Assembly: GCA_963931925.1 (NCBI GenBank) | Contig: OZ007569.1 | Span: 62,534,542 to 62,598,541 of the forward strand | Reading direction: 5' to 3' | Source: Onchidella celtica | Taxonomy: Eukaryota > Mollusca > Gastropoda > Systellommatophora > Onchidiidae | DNA: 64,000 nucleotides | The notes under the pieces: model-generated | Told to the model about the DNA's origin: nothing | The model's input: the letters and a program-made list of their open reading frames with translations, nothing else | Database searches by the model: none | Made by a program: the position numbers and the translations under genes | Part shown: piece after piece, positions 42,801 to 56,395 of the stretch | How the letters are laid out: each line of letters opens with the position of its first letter | How positions within the stretch are numbered: the first letter of the stretch is position 1

Positions 42801-44198
42801 TGGAAATTCTACACTTTTTGGAAGAATTGTGAGAGGAAAAAAATAGATTAAAGATTGTTCTGTGTCTCTCCCAAATTAGTAGATCAGAAAAATCCTTTGA
42901 AGATAAATTATACATGTATGTGAATGTGAGGTACTAAGCACAGAAATATACTTTTTTTTTTCTAAAGCATACTTACTGTTATTAAGAATTAAGAAAATTA
43001 ATAAACCTATGGTGTGCTGAACTCCATCATTGATTTGATAATGTATATCTGAACATTGACATTGATTTTATCAATACCTTGTCTTTATAGCTCGATGACC
43101 TGAATTGTTCCTAAGTTTTTCCAGCAGGTCATTTCTTATTTTTGCCAGCGGGAAGAAGAGTGGAAACAGATCTTTTTCAGGTGACTGATTTGTCATATTC
43201 CTGTCTCATGACTCATTGCAGTTGCTGGGTTCTGGGAATAGATATCTTAGTTAACCTGTGAAAAATCAGTTGAACCACAATGTCAATGAAAGCACCTGGA
43301 TTTGTGAGTGTGTGTGTTTCTTTTCAAATTGTTGTTGCTTGTAAGCCTTTTTTTTAGTTATAATATTATTTATTTAAACAACCATCATAAATGGCCTTTC
43401 CCAGCTTTGTTTTTACACCACTGCACAAGCCCAGAGACTATTTGTGATGTTAGCTCTGGTGATGGCAAGAAAATTAATGTTGTTTGTTTTTTTTACTTAT
43501 TTATTAGAGATGCCTCTAGGTTGTTGTGAAATAATACAGCCAGTAAACCATAACACATCCTCTATATTGCAACAACTATGCTTACTCCATGACATGACAG
43601 TAACAGTCTTGGGGAGGAGGGTAGCAGTGCAGTATTTATATAAATATTGTATTATATGCATGTACATTTGCATCTGCTTTTGAAGCACATATGTACAATT
43701 ATACAAGGGCACTGTGGAGAAAAAGCTTGCAGCTTTGCTGAATGCAGGAATTACATGTAGATATGTGAAGGAGACTCACGACTGGTAATGAAGTGGGCTA
43801 AAGCAGAGCAGAGTAACTTTGATTAAAGAGGAGATGGAGTGCGATGGTGTACTTTAAAAATTCTTTCAAGAAGATTATGTACTCATATGAGCATTTATAA
43901 TTTCAATAAAAGTAACTCATAAATGAGGGCTGTTGTAGACTTCATATTATAATTGAGGAAGTTCTTTTTATTTTTTATATGATATTGAATGTATTGTCTT
44001 TACATCCATGTTCATTCATTTCCCTCTTTTTGATTTACCATTAAGTGATGTTGGATATACATGTATTACCAGATTGACTAAACAAGCAGGGATTATTACT
44101 CAGACCTCTATGCAGTTGGACACCAGTATTTCTCTGTCACAGCATAGTTTATAAAAAGGTGTATTATGTTGCTGCCAATTCTGTTTCACCATTGCTCC
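39851..44198. other. Non-coding stretch; no gene recognised
   Basis: AT-rich sequence with short random ORFs. It has a C-rich tract followed by a G run (about 40739-40786) that may fold or be error-prone in assembly. Nothing else could be named. Confidence 0.6.
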
Positions 44199-44200
44199 TA

Positions 44201-44499
44201 TGGACCCTTTTCACTTCCGCGTTTCGGTTGTTTGCGGGGAGCCGCACGGCATCGAAAAGCACCGTGTAGGGCAAAAACCTCAACTTGCCTTAGTGATGGC
44301 ATCAGAATATGTGCACAGTCTAAGCAAAGATGCATTTTTATGCCAGAACCAGCATGTAACGGGTTTGTACAGTTGGGTGCCCAACAAGAGGATAGCATGG
44401 TTCGACCGTTGTCCATCGCTTCCGCCCTACAAGTGAGGCACGCCGCCATTTTTTTTTGCAAATCACGTGATATGGAGGACGCTAAATGAAAAGGGTCCA
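44201..44499 (-). mobile_element. TIR element (MITE) with THAP-like fragment
   Basis: The ends match in inverse orientation over TGGACCCTTTTCAYTT and are flanked by TA on both sides (44199-44200, 44500-44501). The TA may be a TA target duplication or part of the repeat. On the minus strand an open frame contains SSCWAPNCTN and GSGIKMH, which resemble the start of a THAP zinc finger (C-x4-C). THAP domains are known at the N-terminus of P-element-type transposases. The frame degenerates after that, so the element is non-autonomous. Confidence 0.65.
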
Positions 44500-44501
44500 T
44501 A

Positions 44502-47500
44502 AGTCAGCCCCACATCAAGAGGAAAATGCCATGGTCTTTTTGATGTTGCAGACCCTGAAATATTAACATTATCACATGCATTTGACCTTTCAACTGGTCA
44601 GACCAGATGAGAAGAGATAGCAATTGTCCAACTGTTATCAGGGTTTGTCCTGTAAAGGCTGTACGATGATATCAGCATCCAGTGCATCACTAGTGATAAG
44701 AAAAGTGCTGTAACAGATTATCTGCGTAATAAGAAATCAGTGTGCTGTGTTGGTTGGTACAATTGTAGGAAAGGTTGAACTTGGTATGGACATTTCTAGA
44801 ATGGAACGGCAAATATTCATGGAAATAGTATTACATGGGGAAATGAAGAAAATGTGTCTTGATCGTACTGCTATGACATACAATTTGTATAATTCCCCAA
44901 GGTTGAAGTCACTTCATGGGATCTTTTTATAAGGGGATGACGTTTCTACCTGGATAAGACTCCCAAGGGTAATAAGAGGTCCCCGGTCCACTAACTGTGT
45001 GAAAAGAAGTTCATAGAAGCCAGTTTTATATAACAATTGCAGTCTTTTAATTCAGTGAGAGACTTCTCTTTTAATGTCTTCATGCTATATGTCTGGAAGG
45101 GCATGGGAGGGAGATTGTTAATAATGAACTTTAAGTCAGTAGCTCAGGTCACACAGTTGCCTGTGAGTGGTAAAAATGAATGGCTTGTATTCCCTGGTGA
45201 TCACGCATCTGTATGTATTCTATACAGATTTGTCAAGGTAAAACCTATGCTGGCTGTATATTCTTGAATTTTCTTTTTCTTCCCTCAAATCTTGCAAGAC
45301 TTTGAATTGCAAGTTTATTCTGAAAATGTCTTTCACTTTATGTTTGACATTGCCCTGTCATGCTTTTTTCTGTTTGACATGTTCTAGCAGTGAAATCTAT
45401 CTGAATTTTGTTGTTGTGCTGTTTTCAGTCATGTTTCATAGAATGAAATGTCTATTTGAAATGGAGCCAAAGTTCCACTGGTAAGAAGTGAAAATGAACT
45501 TTTGTGTTCAAGCTTCAAACTATATCAGTTTCATCTGTTCAGACTTTAAATAACTCTTCTCCTTTTTTTTTTACCAAGCCATGTCAGTTAGCCAGATAAG
45601 CAATTTCACCTTTTGTTCAAACCCTAGGGGATTCCTTTGTTTCTTTTCTTTCTGTTTTCTTATAGTACGCTATTCCCAGCCATAGTTTGCAAAGCCCAAG
45701 TGTCTTCAAACAGTGAAGAATTGTATGCCAGTTTCAGTCAGTTTCACCTTTCACCAATTGTAGGAAATTGAATAATACCATTTTTTCCCCAACCCTTTCA
45801 GGGAACTTGATAAACTAGATTGTCATGAGGTTTTCATCTTGCATTGAGAATTAAAGCAGTATTGATTTTTTTTTTCTTTCTTGAAATGGAAAATGCAAAC
45901 TTAAAATTTTTTCTGTTGCGGTTTTTGTTTTGCTACATTCTTTTTTTTTCATATATGTCTCAGTTGACATAAACTTGCATACCTGTGACTTTTGAAGAAC
46001 ATTCAATCATCATGGGGCACAAAACTGATACAGTTTTAGTTTATGCTGAATTTTGTTGAAATGTTTTATTACCTGTAGTTTGTTTTGGTTTATGTTGTAT
46101 ATAATTTATTATTTATTTGTGTATTTTATTTTGTTTGGTCCATATTTCTGAGATGGTGACATAGTCTTGGGATCAGGTAATACTTTAGCAGGGACTGGTG
46201 ACTCAATCACAGAAATGGCCAAGTTGTATTTTCATGGCCGTTTTCTTCCATCCCTCCCATTTGGCTTTGCTTTGGTATCGAATAAAGATTTAAGTTTTGA
46301 GAACTTGCCAGGAAGACACATTTAAATCACTGGAAAATAGTCCAATGATCAAATTTGTATGAAATTGTTCATTATGTGGCTTATCTAATGACTGACAAAA
46401 TGCCTGTTTGGATGTTTTACTTTCCCTGACTATGCTTAGTCTGCATGATGTCCTTTTTGAGGTGATAACTAACAATGACAATTTGAAGTGTTAAACAGAC
46501 TTACAAAAGGACTGATGATGTTAAAACAGGTATGAAATAAAAAAAAACATAGGGCAAATGAGTGGGAATAACATCTGAACTTTAGCAAAATGGCCATATC
46601 ATCACATCCCCCTTCCTCATAAGTACCAACTCGCTACACCACATTTAAAACCAGTTTCATCACTTCTTTCATCTAAATGACGGTTTATGTTACTTCCTCC
46701 ACCCCACCATTTTTTTATTTTTTTTTACGATGATTATAGAAAATGACAAATCGTATTTGATGTTTTCTGAAATACTTGCTAATGTGTGTTAAAAAAATAT
46801 TTTTGTTGATAATGCTCTTGGTGATTTCAAATGAATACTTAATGCACTTTCATTCTGTTGATACTTATATCAGATTTGTCCTGTTTTGTTGTTTTTTTAT
46901 TATTATTATTATTTTTAATTGAAACTTTTCAGATGCTTGCTATTTTATACATGTTTGTTTTACTCATCTTGACTTGGCATACACCAGTTGTACTGGGCAG
47001 AGGTATCTTCTTGTAAACAAATGCACCATGGTGAAAGAATTGTACATAGGTATTGTTGTTGTCATTGAAGAAAGCTCAAGAATATTTCAAAACAATAAGA
47101 ACAGTATAGATTGATTCTATTAGGGCACCGCTGTATATAAAAATGTCTGAGGCTACAAAATTAATTTTGTTCAATTTTGGATATGTTATGCCATTCTTCA
47201 GTTTTTGATTTGTCCAGGACATTAGAATGTTTTAAGACTTTGTGGTATAGTGCCAGTGATTTCCAAAAGGTGTCAGTAGTCAGTTTTTGTTTTTTTTAAC
47301 AGTTCTTCTTGTAATTTTGATGTTTGCAGATATTGTAACTGAGAGCCTAGTAGACATGAGTTTCTAAATACAATGTTTTTGCATCACTATTTTATATGAT
47401 AATTTGGCTTTAATTAATATCCTGATGATGAGCCAACCAATGTACATGTATTAGTTGACAACAATAGTTCCCAGTGAATGTATTTAAGAAATATAATACA

Positions 47501-48596
47501 TACATGTATAATATATAATCCATATTTTGTATTCAAGAATGTCAAGAATTTTGTCGATACAGGCAATTTGTGGTCAAGTTGAGTTTCTAAACATCTTATT
47601 CGTTCTATATTTAACATGAGTGTTCTGCAACTGTGCAACAAGTCTGTGAAGCAATATGTTCTTAGCTTTTTATATGCGATCTCACTCTCTTTAAATATAG
47701 GTGGTTTTATTTGAGAAGGTAACTTCTGCTGTAATTTCCTCAAAACATAAGATATGTATCAATAAAAGGTTGGGCACTTGAAACTGTTTCTAGTACCACA
47801 CCAAAATTAAGACACTGTACACGTGGCTAAGCAGTGAACAGTTTTGTTTATTAAAAATTAAAGCAATTGCACAAAATGTTACACTTTTTTTTCAAAATAT
47901 GTAAATAAACACAACAACCAGGGTTAATTATCGAAAACAAACAAGATTAAAATTTGAGATATGAGTTATTCTGTTTTCTGGGATGGATAGAAAAGTAAAG
48001 TGGAGTTATCATCCTAACCTGAAACCCGCATGAAGTGATATGTATATGTAGCCGTTTGAGTGGAATGCTTTTTGTTTGAAATCATTGATACTTGTTCTAA
48101 CCACTTTGTAAAGAGGCATTTTTTTATTTTTTTTTGGTCACAGAGAAATATCATACCTGTATGTAACCATTTATTTCAGCATTTTTAATCCAAGCGCCCT
48201 TCGACCTTTTTTTTAAAGTATTTTTTTATTTTATTTTTTACATTCAAGAAAAGCTCTGCATGTGGAAAACAATAAAACCAGTCGGGCCCAACATTTGGCG
48301 TTCACTGTAAATATTGCAGTTTTTTGTTTTTGTGTCCACATAATTTTCTCTGCCTACTTTTTCACTGTCTTTGTCTTTATGTTACGTATTCTAACTGCAT
48401 TTTCTTCTCACAAATCAGTAGTGCAAATATTTCACTTCTTCTTCCTTGCCTGCCAGTTCTGTTTCTTTTGTTCTTTCAGTATATTTTCCCCCGTCATTGT
48501 GACTATTATCGTGTCCACCCTTATGCCTTTTTGCCGTGTCTACTCTTATGCCTGATGTCTGTTCGTAAAATAAAAAGATTTGACCAGAGCCCACAT
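44502..48596. other. Non-coding stretch; no gene recognised
   Basis: AT-rich with short ORFs lacking recognisable motifs. TACATGTA occurs twice near 47443-47508. Nothing else could be named. Confidence 0.6.
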
Positions 48597-49040
48597 TAAG
48601 ACAATTATGGGTTTGTGGTCTATTTACCATGACACTCCCGTATCTCTCAAGAAAATTAACAATGCACACGTTTTATGCTTCAGTAAATAAGTTTAAACTT
48701 TCAGTAAATTAGACAATTACGGGTTTGTGGTATACACCATGAGATGTTTGTGTCTCAAGCAAATTAACAGTGCATACATTTATGCTTCAATACAATAAAC
48801 AAATTCTACCTTTCAGTAAATTAGAAAATTATGGTTTGTGGTATACCATGACACGTTCGTGTCGCAAGCAAATTAACAATGCACACATTTTATGTTTCAA
48901 GAATGAAAAAAAAAGTTTTACTTTCAATTTCATTAAGAAAATTAAGGGTTTGTTTAGTAGCACAGTATACTACATGTATGATACTTTCGTATCTCATGCA
49001 AATGAACAGTGTACACATTTATGTTTTCACCATCAACAAA
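48597..49040 (+). repeat. 112-bp tandem repeat, about four units
   Basis: Units start at 48597, 48710, 48822 and 48934 (spacing 113, 112, 112). Each opens with TAGACAATTA-like bases followed by GGGTTTGTGGTATAC, an imperfect hairpin such as GACACGTTCGTGTC, and AAGCAAATTAACAATGCACA. The last unit is the most diverged. Confidence 0.85.
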
Positions 49041-49170
49041 ACCAAATTTTAATGGTCTATTTCAGTGTTTGTCACAACAAAACTTGCAATAACCACAAAT
49101 TTCAGTTCAGTTTGCACTGGGTTATGGAGTGGAGCTGATCCCAGATCAGCTATCTGGCCTTGATTCTGCC

Positions 49171-49531
49171 CACTAATAAAATACCCAGACTGAATGATCC
49201 CATTGTGTGACGTCACAAAACAGCGAAAGGTCATGAACCATCCGCCATTTTAGGTTTACGGTAGCGACCGACGCTTCAGCATAGCTACAATTTTGAATGA
49301 AACCATTTTGACGCGCCTACTGAACGCGGAAGTTTGGTTCCGCACCAAGAAATTAATACATGTACAACCAATCTTGACAAATAAAAAGAAATTTCTACTG
49401 CAGATAGAACTAGAATCGGAATTTCCCGAGCGGCGGCCATGTTGGTTATATGGTCGCCGCTCGGGAAATTCCGTAAAAAACGACAGAGCCCGAAGCTCGT
49501 GTTTCCAGTCTGGTTAATTTATTAGTCTGTG
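49171..49531. mobile_element. hAT-like MITE with internal hairpin
   Basis: ATTCTGCC lies just outside both ends (49163-49170 and 49532-49539), an exact 8-bp target duplication. The termini are inverted repeats starting CAC: the left reads CACTAATAAAATACCCAGAC and the right, on the other strand, is similar with 4 extra bases after CAC. There is no transposase. Inside lies a near-perfect 23-bp-arm hairpin (49417-49439 and 49451-49473). Confidence 0.65.
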
Positions 49532-50027
49532 ATTCTGCCTGAACTATGGTCTTGCTTTTCAAACCGACGGTTAAAAAAAATAAATAAACCTGTTCATCTG
49601 AGATCGCAAAGACATGCAATTTTTTTTTTCATACATTCAAAGAAAAAAAAAGGTAACAAAAGAAAATAGTGGTGAAATCCCGCCTGAGTGAAAGAGTGGA
49701 TATTTCAAAACAAAAACCTGAGTGCGTGAACTTAAACGGGTCAATAAAAGTGCGTTGAATTACAATAGAAAAGGAACTGATTTATGCAAGTTTCCTTGGC
49801 CCAGGGGCCGACGCCTTAAGCAAAGAGCTGCAAGTTCACCGCAACCCAGAAGAAATAACCATTCAGTTGGACGGATTTTTATCCAAAGGCCTTCGCGCCT
49901 ACAATGACTCTCAAGCTGCAGCTCAGGGGGTTAGTTCCATACACGACTTAAGTCCACCTGGATTCTAAAACAAATCACATACAATGTGCACGCATTGCCC
50001 ACAAAGATAATATATATGAAAAGAATA

Positions 50028-50318
50028 TTGTTACAAGCACGTACGTGCCCCAAGTTGTTTGCTCTAGTGGTACGAATTTTAAAGCCTTTTGTGACTCCAG
50101 AGCTAGAGAGCTCCTCCCGAAAAACTCCTTACAACAGCCTTTATTAATTATTCTTCCAGGTTTTCTTTTTGTCTTCATCCTGTTTTTGGGGGGTTGAAAG
50201 GGTAGGGGGCAGGGTTAGGCATTGGACAAGACTTACGATTGAAGACCAGGACGGGATAATGGATAGCGACGTACACGTAGGCGCCCCAACCGCAAAACGC
50301 TGGACTATTATATAACAA
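50028..50318 (+). mobile_element. MITE family A, copy 1
   Basis: It aligns over its length with the reverse complement of 56396-56692. Shared segments include GTGACTCCAGAGCTAGAGA, a TTTCTTTTTGT run and GTTGAAAGGGTA followed by GGGGCAGGGTTAGG. The ends look like short inverted repeats (TTGTTACAAG and TTGTTATATA). No coding capacity. Confidence 0.65.
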
Positions 50319-53300
50319 CAGCCTTACGAAAAAATACTAACAACTTCTGTGCAAAGTTGCAGCAAAGCACACAACCAGCACAGGACAGGTTATTAGAGCG
50401 GGGTGTTACGAATCTGGACTGGGTGATAGTGCCCTCCAGTGTTAGGGTTCTGGACTAAAGTCCCCTCTAGCTGTTATGAAGAGGGTCTTCTCAATGATGG
50501 TATTATGACTGCATTTAAATCGAGAGGTATTTAATATTCAATCTTTCGTACCATGCCACACAATAAGAACAATCTGAATAAGTTTCATAAACAGACCTGC
50601 AGGGCCACAAATTTAATTACATTAATTACCCTAACAATTTTGTCTACATCTATTACATAGTAAATACAACATCAGCAGCATCAAATCTAAATCCAACAAT
50701 ATGTCACTAGAAGTCTTCTCTAGATTCCTATAATATTATGATAATTCTGACTCACTAACAATTTAAGTACTAATTATATATCTCTCAGATCTGGTCTGCC
50801 TACTATATATCAATCAATATACTAATATGGGCTCTGGCGACGATGTCATCTCAGCTATTTGTGCCTACCGCTTATAATGGATCGAGCTCGTCAATATAAA
50901 CTGACGTAGCTAAGTCTAGATATCTACTCTAGGATGGGCTGGCAATTCCCAGCCTCATCCAGACAAATCAATCCTAATTCACAGATGCGTATGCCATACA
51001 TTCATACTAGTTGCAAGTCAATATAAATCTTTGTCTTGCAGTCTTGGGTAGCATTCCTAATATATGCGGCAATCCTGTCCTAGTGGATAACTTATGTTCA
51101 GCTCCTCGTTCATTGCTGAGTCATCAATGGACAAACACTTACGCTTGGTCCCTGGTGTTAGAAACAACCAGGGAACAGTGGACAATAGCAGTGGGCATAT
51201 CTCATTCAAGCATATGGCTTCATCTCAAATGTCTATAGTGGACTAGACATGACATCGAACAGACTTAGGATTCTTCAGGCAGAATCGTGCCGACGCCTGC
51301 ACAGATTGGAGTTTTCTGTATGGAGTAATGGACATAGGTATGGCTACTCTTTTATACTGTGCAGCCACCTGCAAACTACCGTCCAAATCCCTAGATTTGA
51401 TTGGTGCATCCATGCGAGCTCATCTCGCAGTATTAATATATTCTACGTGGGAGTTGGTCACGGCCTTGTACTAAAAACAGACAAGGTCAATTTAAAATGT
51501 CAAAACAATTACTGAAATCTTTAAACCCTCGTGCTTTCTACATTTTATGTACGAATTTCTGAACGCGACTAAGCGTCTTAAACTATCTATCCTTATTCAC
51601 CCCTTCTCTTCCCTTCTAAGTGTTCATCAAAATCACGGGGTCGAGAATTGCACTGTCACTCCTAACTTATAAATTTATTCTATCTTGCCCCACTTTCTTT
51701 CCGTCTCTAAGAAAAAGTGTTTCAAAACACAAACTGTTCACGAGAACAGTTCAAGGACAAATTACGCTGGTTATAATCAACGAGACCGTGAAAAATCAAC
51801 TCCTTGCAAGTCGTGACCCAGCACGGCAATTATAGTACACTTAAACCATGACACGGGGCACCTTAGATAAAAGAACCGGAGACGGACCATTCCTTCTTTC
51901 GCTATATGTCCACAGTTTGCGCGCGTATAAACACGGTCGATACTACTTACAGAACTCTATGGTACTACTCCTCTTCGTTCAATTATGAAGGGCTGTGGTG
52001 CGAATTATTGCATTGTTGACATAGATGATACGCGCGCAAGCCGACGGACGGAAAATGACGAATTGATCCGTCTCGGTATGCGTCTAGACAAGGCCTGTGT
52101 CGTGTGTGGGTAAAAAAAACATCGAGCGTGTGGCCGTCTCCCGACAATCGCTAGACGTTCGGGAGGTCATCCCCCGACAGCCTACCAGTCGACCGGAGGC
52201 GATCGGGAGGCCGCCGAAATATCAGACCTCTGGCCTTCGAAATGTATTGTGTATGGGCCGCTTGACCAAACCCCTTTCAATTTTTATGTTCTCTCCACCA
52301 GTGCAAACCAGTCTCTTTGTCTTTCTCCCTTCACTGTCTATGTCCTCAAAAAGATCTCAAGTATTCTCAAGTGGTTGTCACTCCGATGTCACAAAAGTTG
52401 AAAATCAGGTTAACCTAGCCCTCGCCTCCTGCTTCAAACCTGATTAGGGATTTAAGAGAGTAAACATGGCTTCGTATGTTCTCGCCATCTTTGTTTCATA
52501 CTCGTAAGTCGTAAGTGGTTGATGATCTAGATTCTGGCTGTTGTTTTCATATCACAAAGTAGGTACACAGTACAATGTGAGTGATCAGGTTTTTTTTCAT
52601 CGGCTATAATAACGTCACTGGACTTTCCGGTGACAATTGACATTGTCTTTCCTGCTTCCTTTCTGTGCCCAACCACTTTCTTCCCTCGCCGGGCTCCCGT
52701 TTTTTTTTTTTTTTAAACCTTTCCCAGTCCTCCTTTTAAGATATCTGTTAATGTTACTGTGTGGTCGAAAGGCAACTTCCTGTAGTGTGAGTATTTCTTC
52801 CTGGTGTCTTGTGACGTCACTGGATAATTAGGCCAGGCGCTTGGCCTAAATGCAAGAGCTCCCCACGTTCGAAACCAGTTTGGGACTGAGGCCAAAGGTA
52901 CTAATTTTACTTGGGGTTTTTAAGGCACTCACTCATCGATGGCCTGACGAGAGCCCCAACCTCCTCCCTGATAATGACAAAGGCATATTATGCCGTCAAG
53001 GGACCCATCAGCTGTGCGTTGTTGGTGTGACATTATATTTATCTCTACTTCCGGATAGGTATGGCAGTGAACGAATGCTGACGTTATTTCTCGTATGTAT
53101 GCAGGACAAGCGTATGCGTGACAAGCTGGCTTAAGGTTTCGTGTGCAATGCATCAGCTGTGAAGACACCATTCGTTCCTTGATCTTCGCTACCCCGCAAC
53201 AAACGTTTCGGAGATGTGAAACTATTTTCTCTCTTCTTACGTAAGACGTAGGCTACTGATCACCCCCTACAGCGACTGTTTAGTTAAGTACAGAAAGGAT

Positions 53301-56300
53301 CACAATAGTCCACCCAGGAAAAGTACATGTAGTTATCATCAATGATATCATTATTAGTTCCGACAAAACATTTAACTTTAACATTGTGTCATTAAGTAGC
53401 ACTTTGTGATACATGTAAAACATTGCATGACAGTTCATAATCCTCTGGTTAAAAACAAAAAACAAAATACATTCATAACACCATAACAAAGGAAATACAG
53501 TGTACCACGCCAGGCGCCCATGCCCGTTGCGTGGCTTTTGTCATTTGGCCTCGTAAATCTCGAGGGTTTTTTTCAGAGTGTCACTTAGTTTAGTATCAGA
53601 AAGTGCAGCTCAAGAATCCATTTTTATAATTGCATCGACATTGCCACGGTGCCCTTAATAGCATAAATTTTGAAAAATGAAACGGTTTTTTAGGCTACCC
53701 ATTATTCGGGTTTTCCAATTTCCAGTAGCCATTGTAATGGACGGGCAGATTTTAACTCTCTTCTATGTGTGGGGTTTATTTATTCATTTTTTAATTTTTT
53801 ATTTTTTTGACCGTATTGTATGAGATGAAGAAAATGAAACTAGAAACTACCATTTTGTTGTTGTTATTATTTTGTACATGTAGCAAAATTTGATTTTTTT
53901 TTCTCTCTCCAGCTAGACATTGTCTTCCGAGGGCTTTCCAGTGGCCTTCAAAGACATACTTACACCAAACTGATACCCATAAAAATGGCGAAGTCCGTGG
54001 GCTCCTCTCCAGAAAATGAGTCAATGACAGAAGAACCGACTTGAGAAATTTATAATAATTTGTAGTATACTTTGACCTGACACTGGGGAATGCTAAAGTT
54101 CGTTCGTCAAATTAATGAACTTTAAAAAAAAAAAGCGTGGCGACTTCCTTAAAAGCAAAGATAATATATTACGTACAATAAGATGAGATACTCCCTTCCT
54201 CGCGCCCTTAAAAAATCGTGCACTTTTGCACGGTGATCGGGGGCGGGGCCCATAGGGTTTTGCATGAAAGAATGCTGGACATAATGATACATTCATAATG
54301 CGGATTTGTTACAGTGCTACTGCGACTAAAGAAAAAAAAAAAAGCCAGTTTTCCTACAGGGATTGAAGTTATGATAAACACAATAAGTGACGTCAATCAA
54401 GGCCTACGGCGATAGCTGAACAGTGAGCAAAATTCAGTATTTTCCCTATCCTGGATTTGTAACATACGCCATTGTTCACAACTTCTACGCATTGGCAGTT
54501 GGTAGCGGTGCAAAATCTGTGCATGCTTAACGCGCTAGCTGTCTCATCTTATTGTATCTGATATCCTTGTTAAAAGTGCACTAAATGTTGAGGGTGTATC
54601 ACTACATCAAGATCAAGTAGATATATTAGACAACATTTTCTTGAGTACTGTCTTGATCTGTGGCAAATAGAACTAGATCTAGTTCACCCTTTGACATCAT
54701 CATCATCAGATAAAGAGTTTTTAGACCTGATTTTGTTTCTGTGCCGACAATAGATTGTCAGTGAAGATCAGCTGATCTCTATGTGGCCAACGATATCACC
54801 CGTCAGCGTCCCTGGACCCGCGGTTACAGTCACCATTGTACACGAACTTTAAAAGTCCAGGTAACGCGGTATCTACCTGGCCTCATCTAAAAGTAATCCT
54901 TGATTTTAAACTGTCTCTTTGTATCTGCGATAGATAACCCGTGACCTAAATAAGCCATGATTGTTTACATTCGCTCCCGTTATCGGTGTCTTCCCACTTT
55001 GTTGTCATTTTTTAAATTATTATTATTATTACCGTACTTGAAAGTTTCTAGCGGCGCTCGTTTAGTTTTGACAGAAAGTCCAGTCTTCAAAATCTTTTGC
55101 TGTTTGTTGATAGAAAATGATTGACAATGTCTACAGTGAGATTTTCAGTTGCTCATTCCTGTAGCCTCACATTGTTGGAGCGAAGCTCTTTGGACGGACA
55201 ACTAGACTGTTTATATATAGGTTCAGTCGTCAGGCTACCTCCAGTTTCTCCTTGGTCTAACTTTACTGTAAGCAATGTTTATACATGTACCTCACGTCGG
55301 AACCTACCCATGTTCATAGACGTTCCGTTTGGGTACCATGCATGACCATTTTTTTTTTTTACCATTAAAATTGAATGACCTTGTAGGTAGAATGATTAAC
55401 ATAATCACCAAGTACAGCTAGGGCGTGATAAAAACAAAAATAAAACGAAACAAAAGACAGAAAGAAACTGCCAAATGTAGATGTTGCAGGTGGAAATGAT
55501 TTGCTTTTGGCTGGATTTATTTTTATTACCATTATTCTATTCCCATAAAATGACTGACTCCCGCAGCTGGATTGATTGAGTAACTGTTGACCTCAATGAC
55601 TTAGGATCCTAAATCGTTCGCACTTATAACAAGGTGTTTATCTGGTTCATACGATGTTGTGCATTTTATTTTAACTATTATCCGGTGAAAGGTGAGATTG
55701 GAGGTTGGGGGGGGGGGGGGGGGACTCTGGATCTTTGCCACCTCCTGTGGTGGCTTCTCAATTTTTTGTTGTTGTTCTTTGTTGGGTTTAAATGTTTATC
55801 AAAGACATACTTGATAACGACAGTGATTAACAAGTGTGATACAGGCTTAGTGACTAATATTTCTGGCTAGAGTGGAATATTTTGATACGGTTATGATAAC
55901 TGTAGTGCTATCAGGACTTTTCCGGACCCAGGTACAGAGATAAAACCCACACTTCACTTATAGTTTAATAAGGTTGCAAGAGGTCACTGACTGTGAATCT
56001 TGAACAAAGTTGTATATACATTTATCTTTAGTTGTTGGGTAACAGCAGGGATAATGTTACAATCTTCACATGCTGGTTGTATACAGCGTGTCAGTATGGT
56101 TGAGTTACTACGTGTATAAAGAAAGACATTTATTCAAGTATGGCACATAATAGATCAAGCAGTATGACATAAGGGCAAATCCTGTACTCTTAAAAATGTC
56201 ACATTTTATAAATGTGAGAAAGAGGACAGCACCCAATGAGAACACCCTAAAGAGAGTGTTCGCGAGTACACAGCAGTAAAATCATACACTTTAAGAGCCA

Positions 56301-56395
56301 CGCGAAGGCAAATCACATGGTAGGTTTGAAAAAAAAAACAAGAAAAAAAAAATGCGTCCTTGGCGAGAAAGTTAATTGTTAAGTTTAAGTGGCCC
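50319..56395. other. Non-coding stretch; no gene recognised
   Basis: A mosaic of moderate-GC and AT-rich sequence that looks like old, decayed mobile DNA around 50400-52450. Short inverted repeats are seen near 51918/52032 (GCGCGCGTAT) and 52138-52210 (CTCCCGA...TCGGGAG), and TTAGGCCA/TGGCCTAA near 52831-52852. A G run lies at about 55706-55723. No exon, tRNA or intact element could be supported. Confidence 0.55.

Noticed and set aside
50407..51840. Possible LTR starting TGTTACGAATC.
   Set aside because: No second LTR, no matching CA end, no convincing primer site and no pol motifs were found.
52138..52210. Inverted CTCCCGA/TCGGGAG segments as an RNA gene or MITE.
   Set aside because: The arms are short and interrupted and no target duplication was found.
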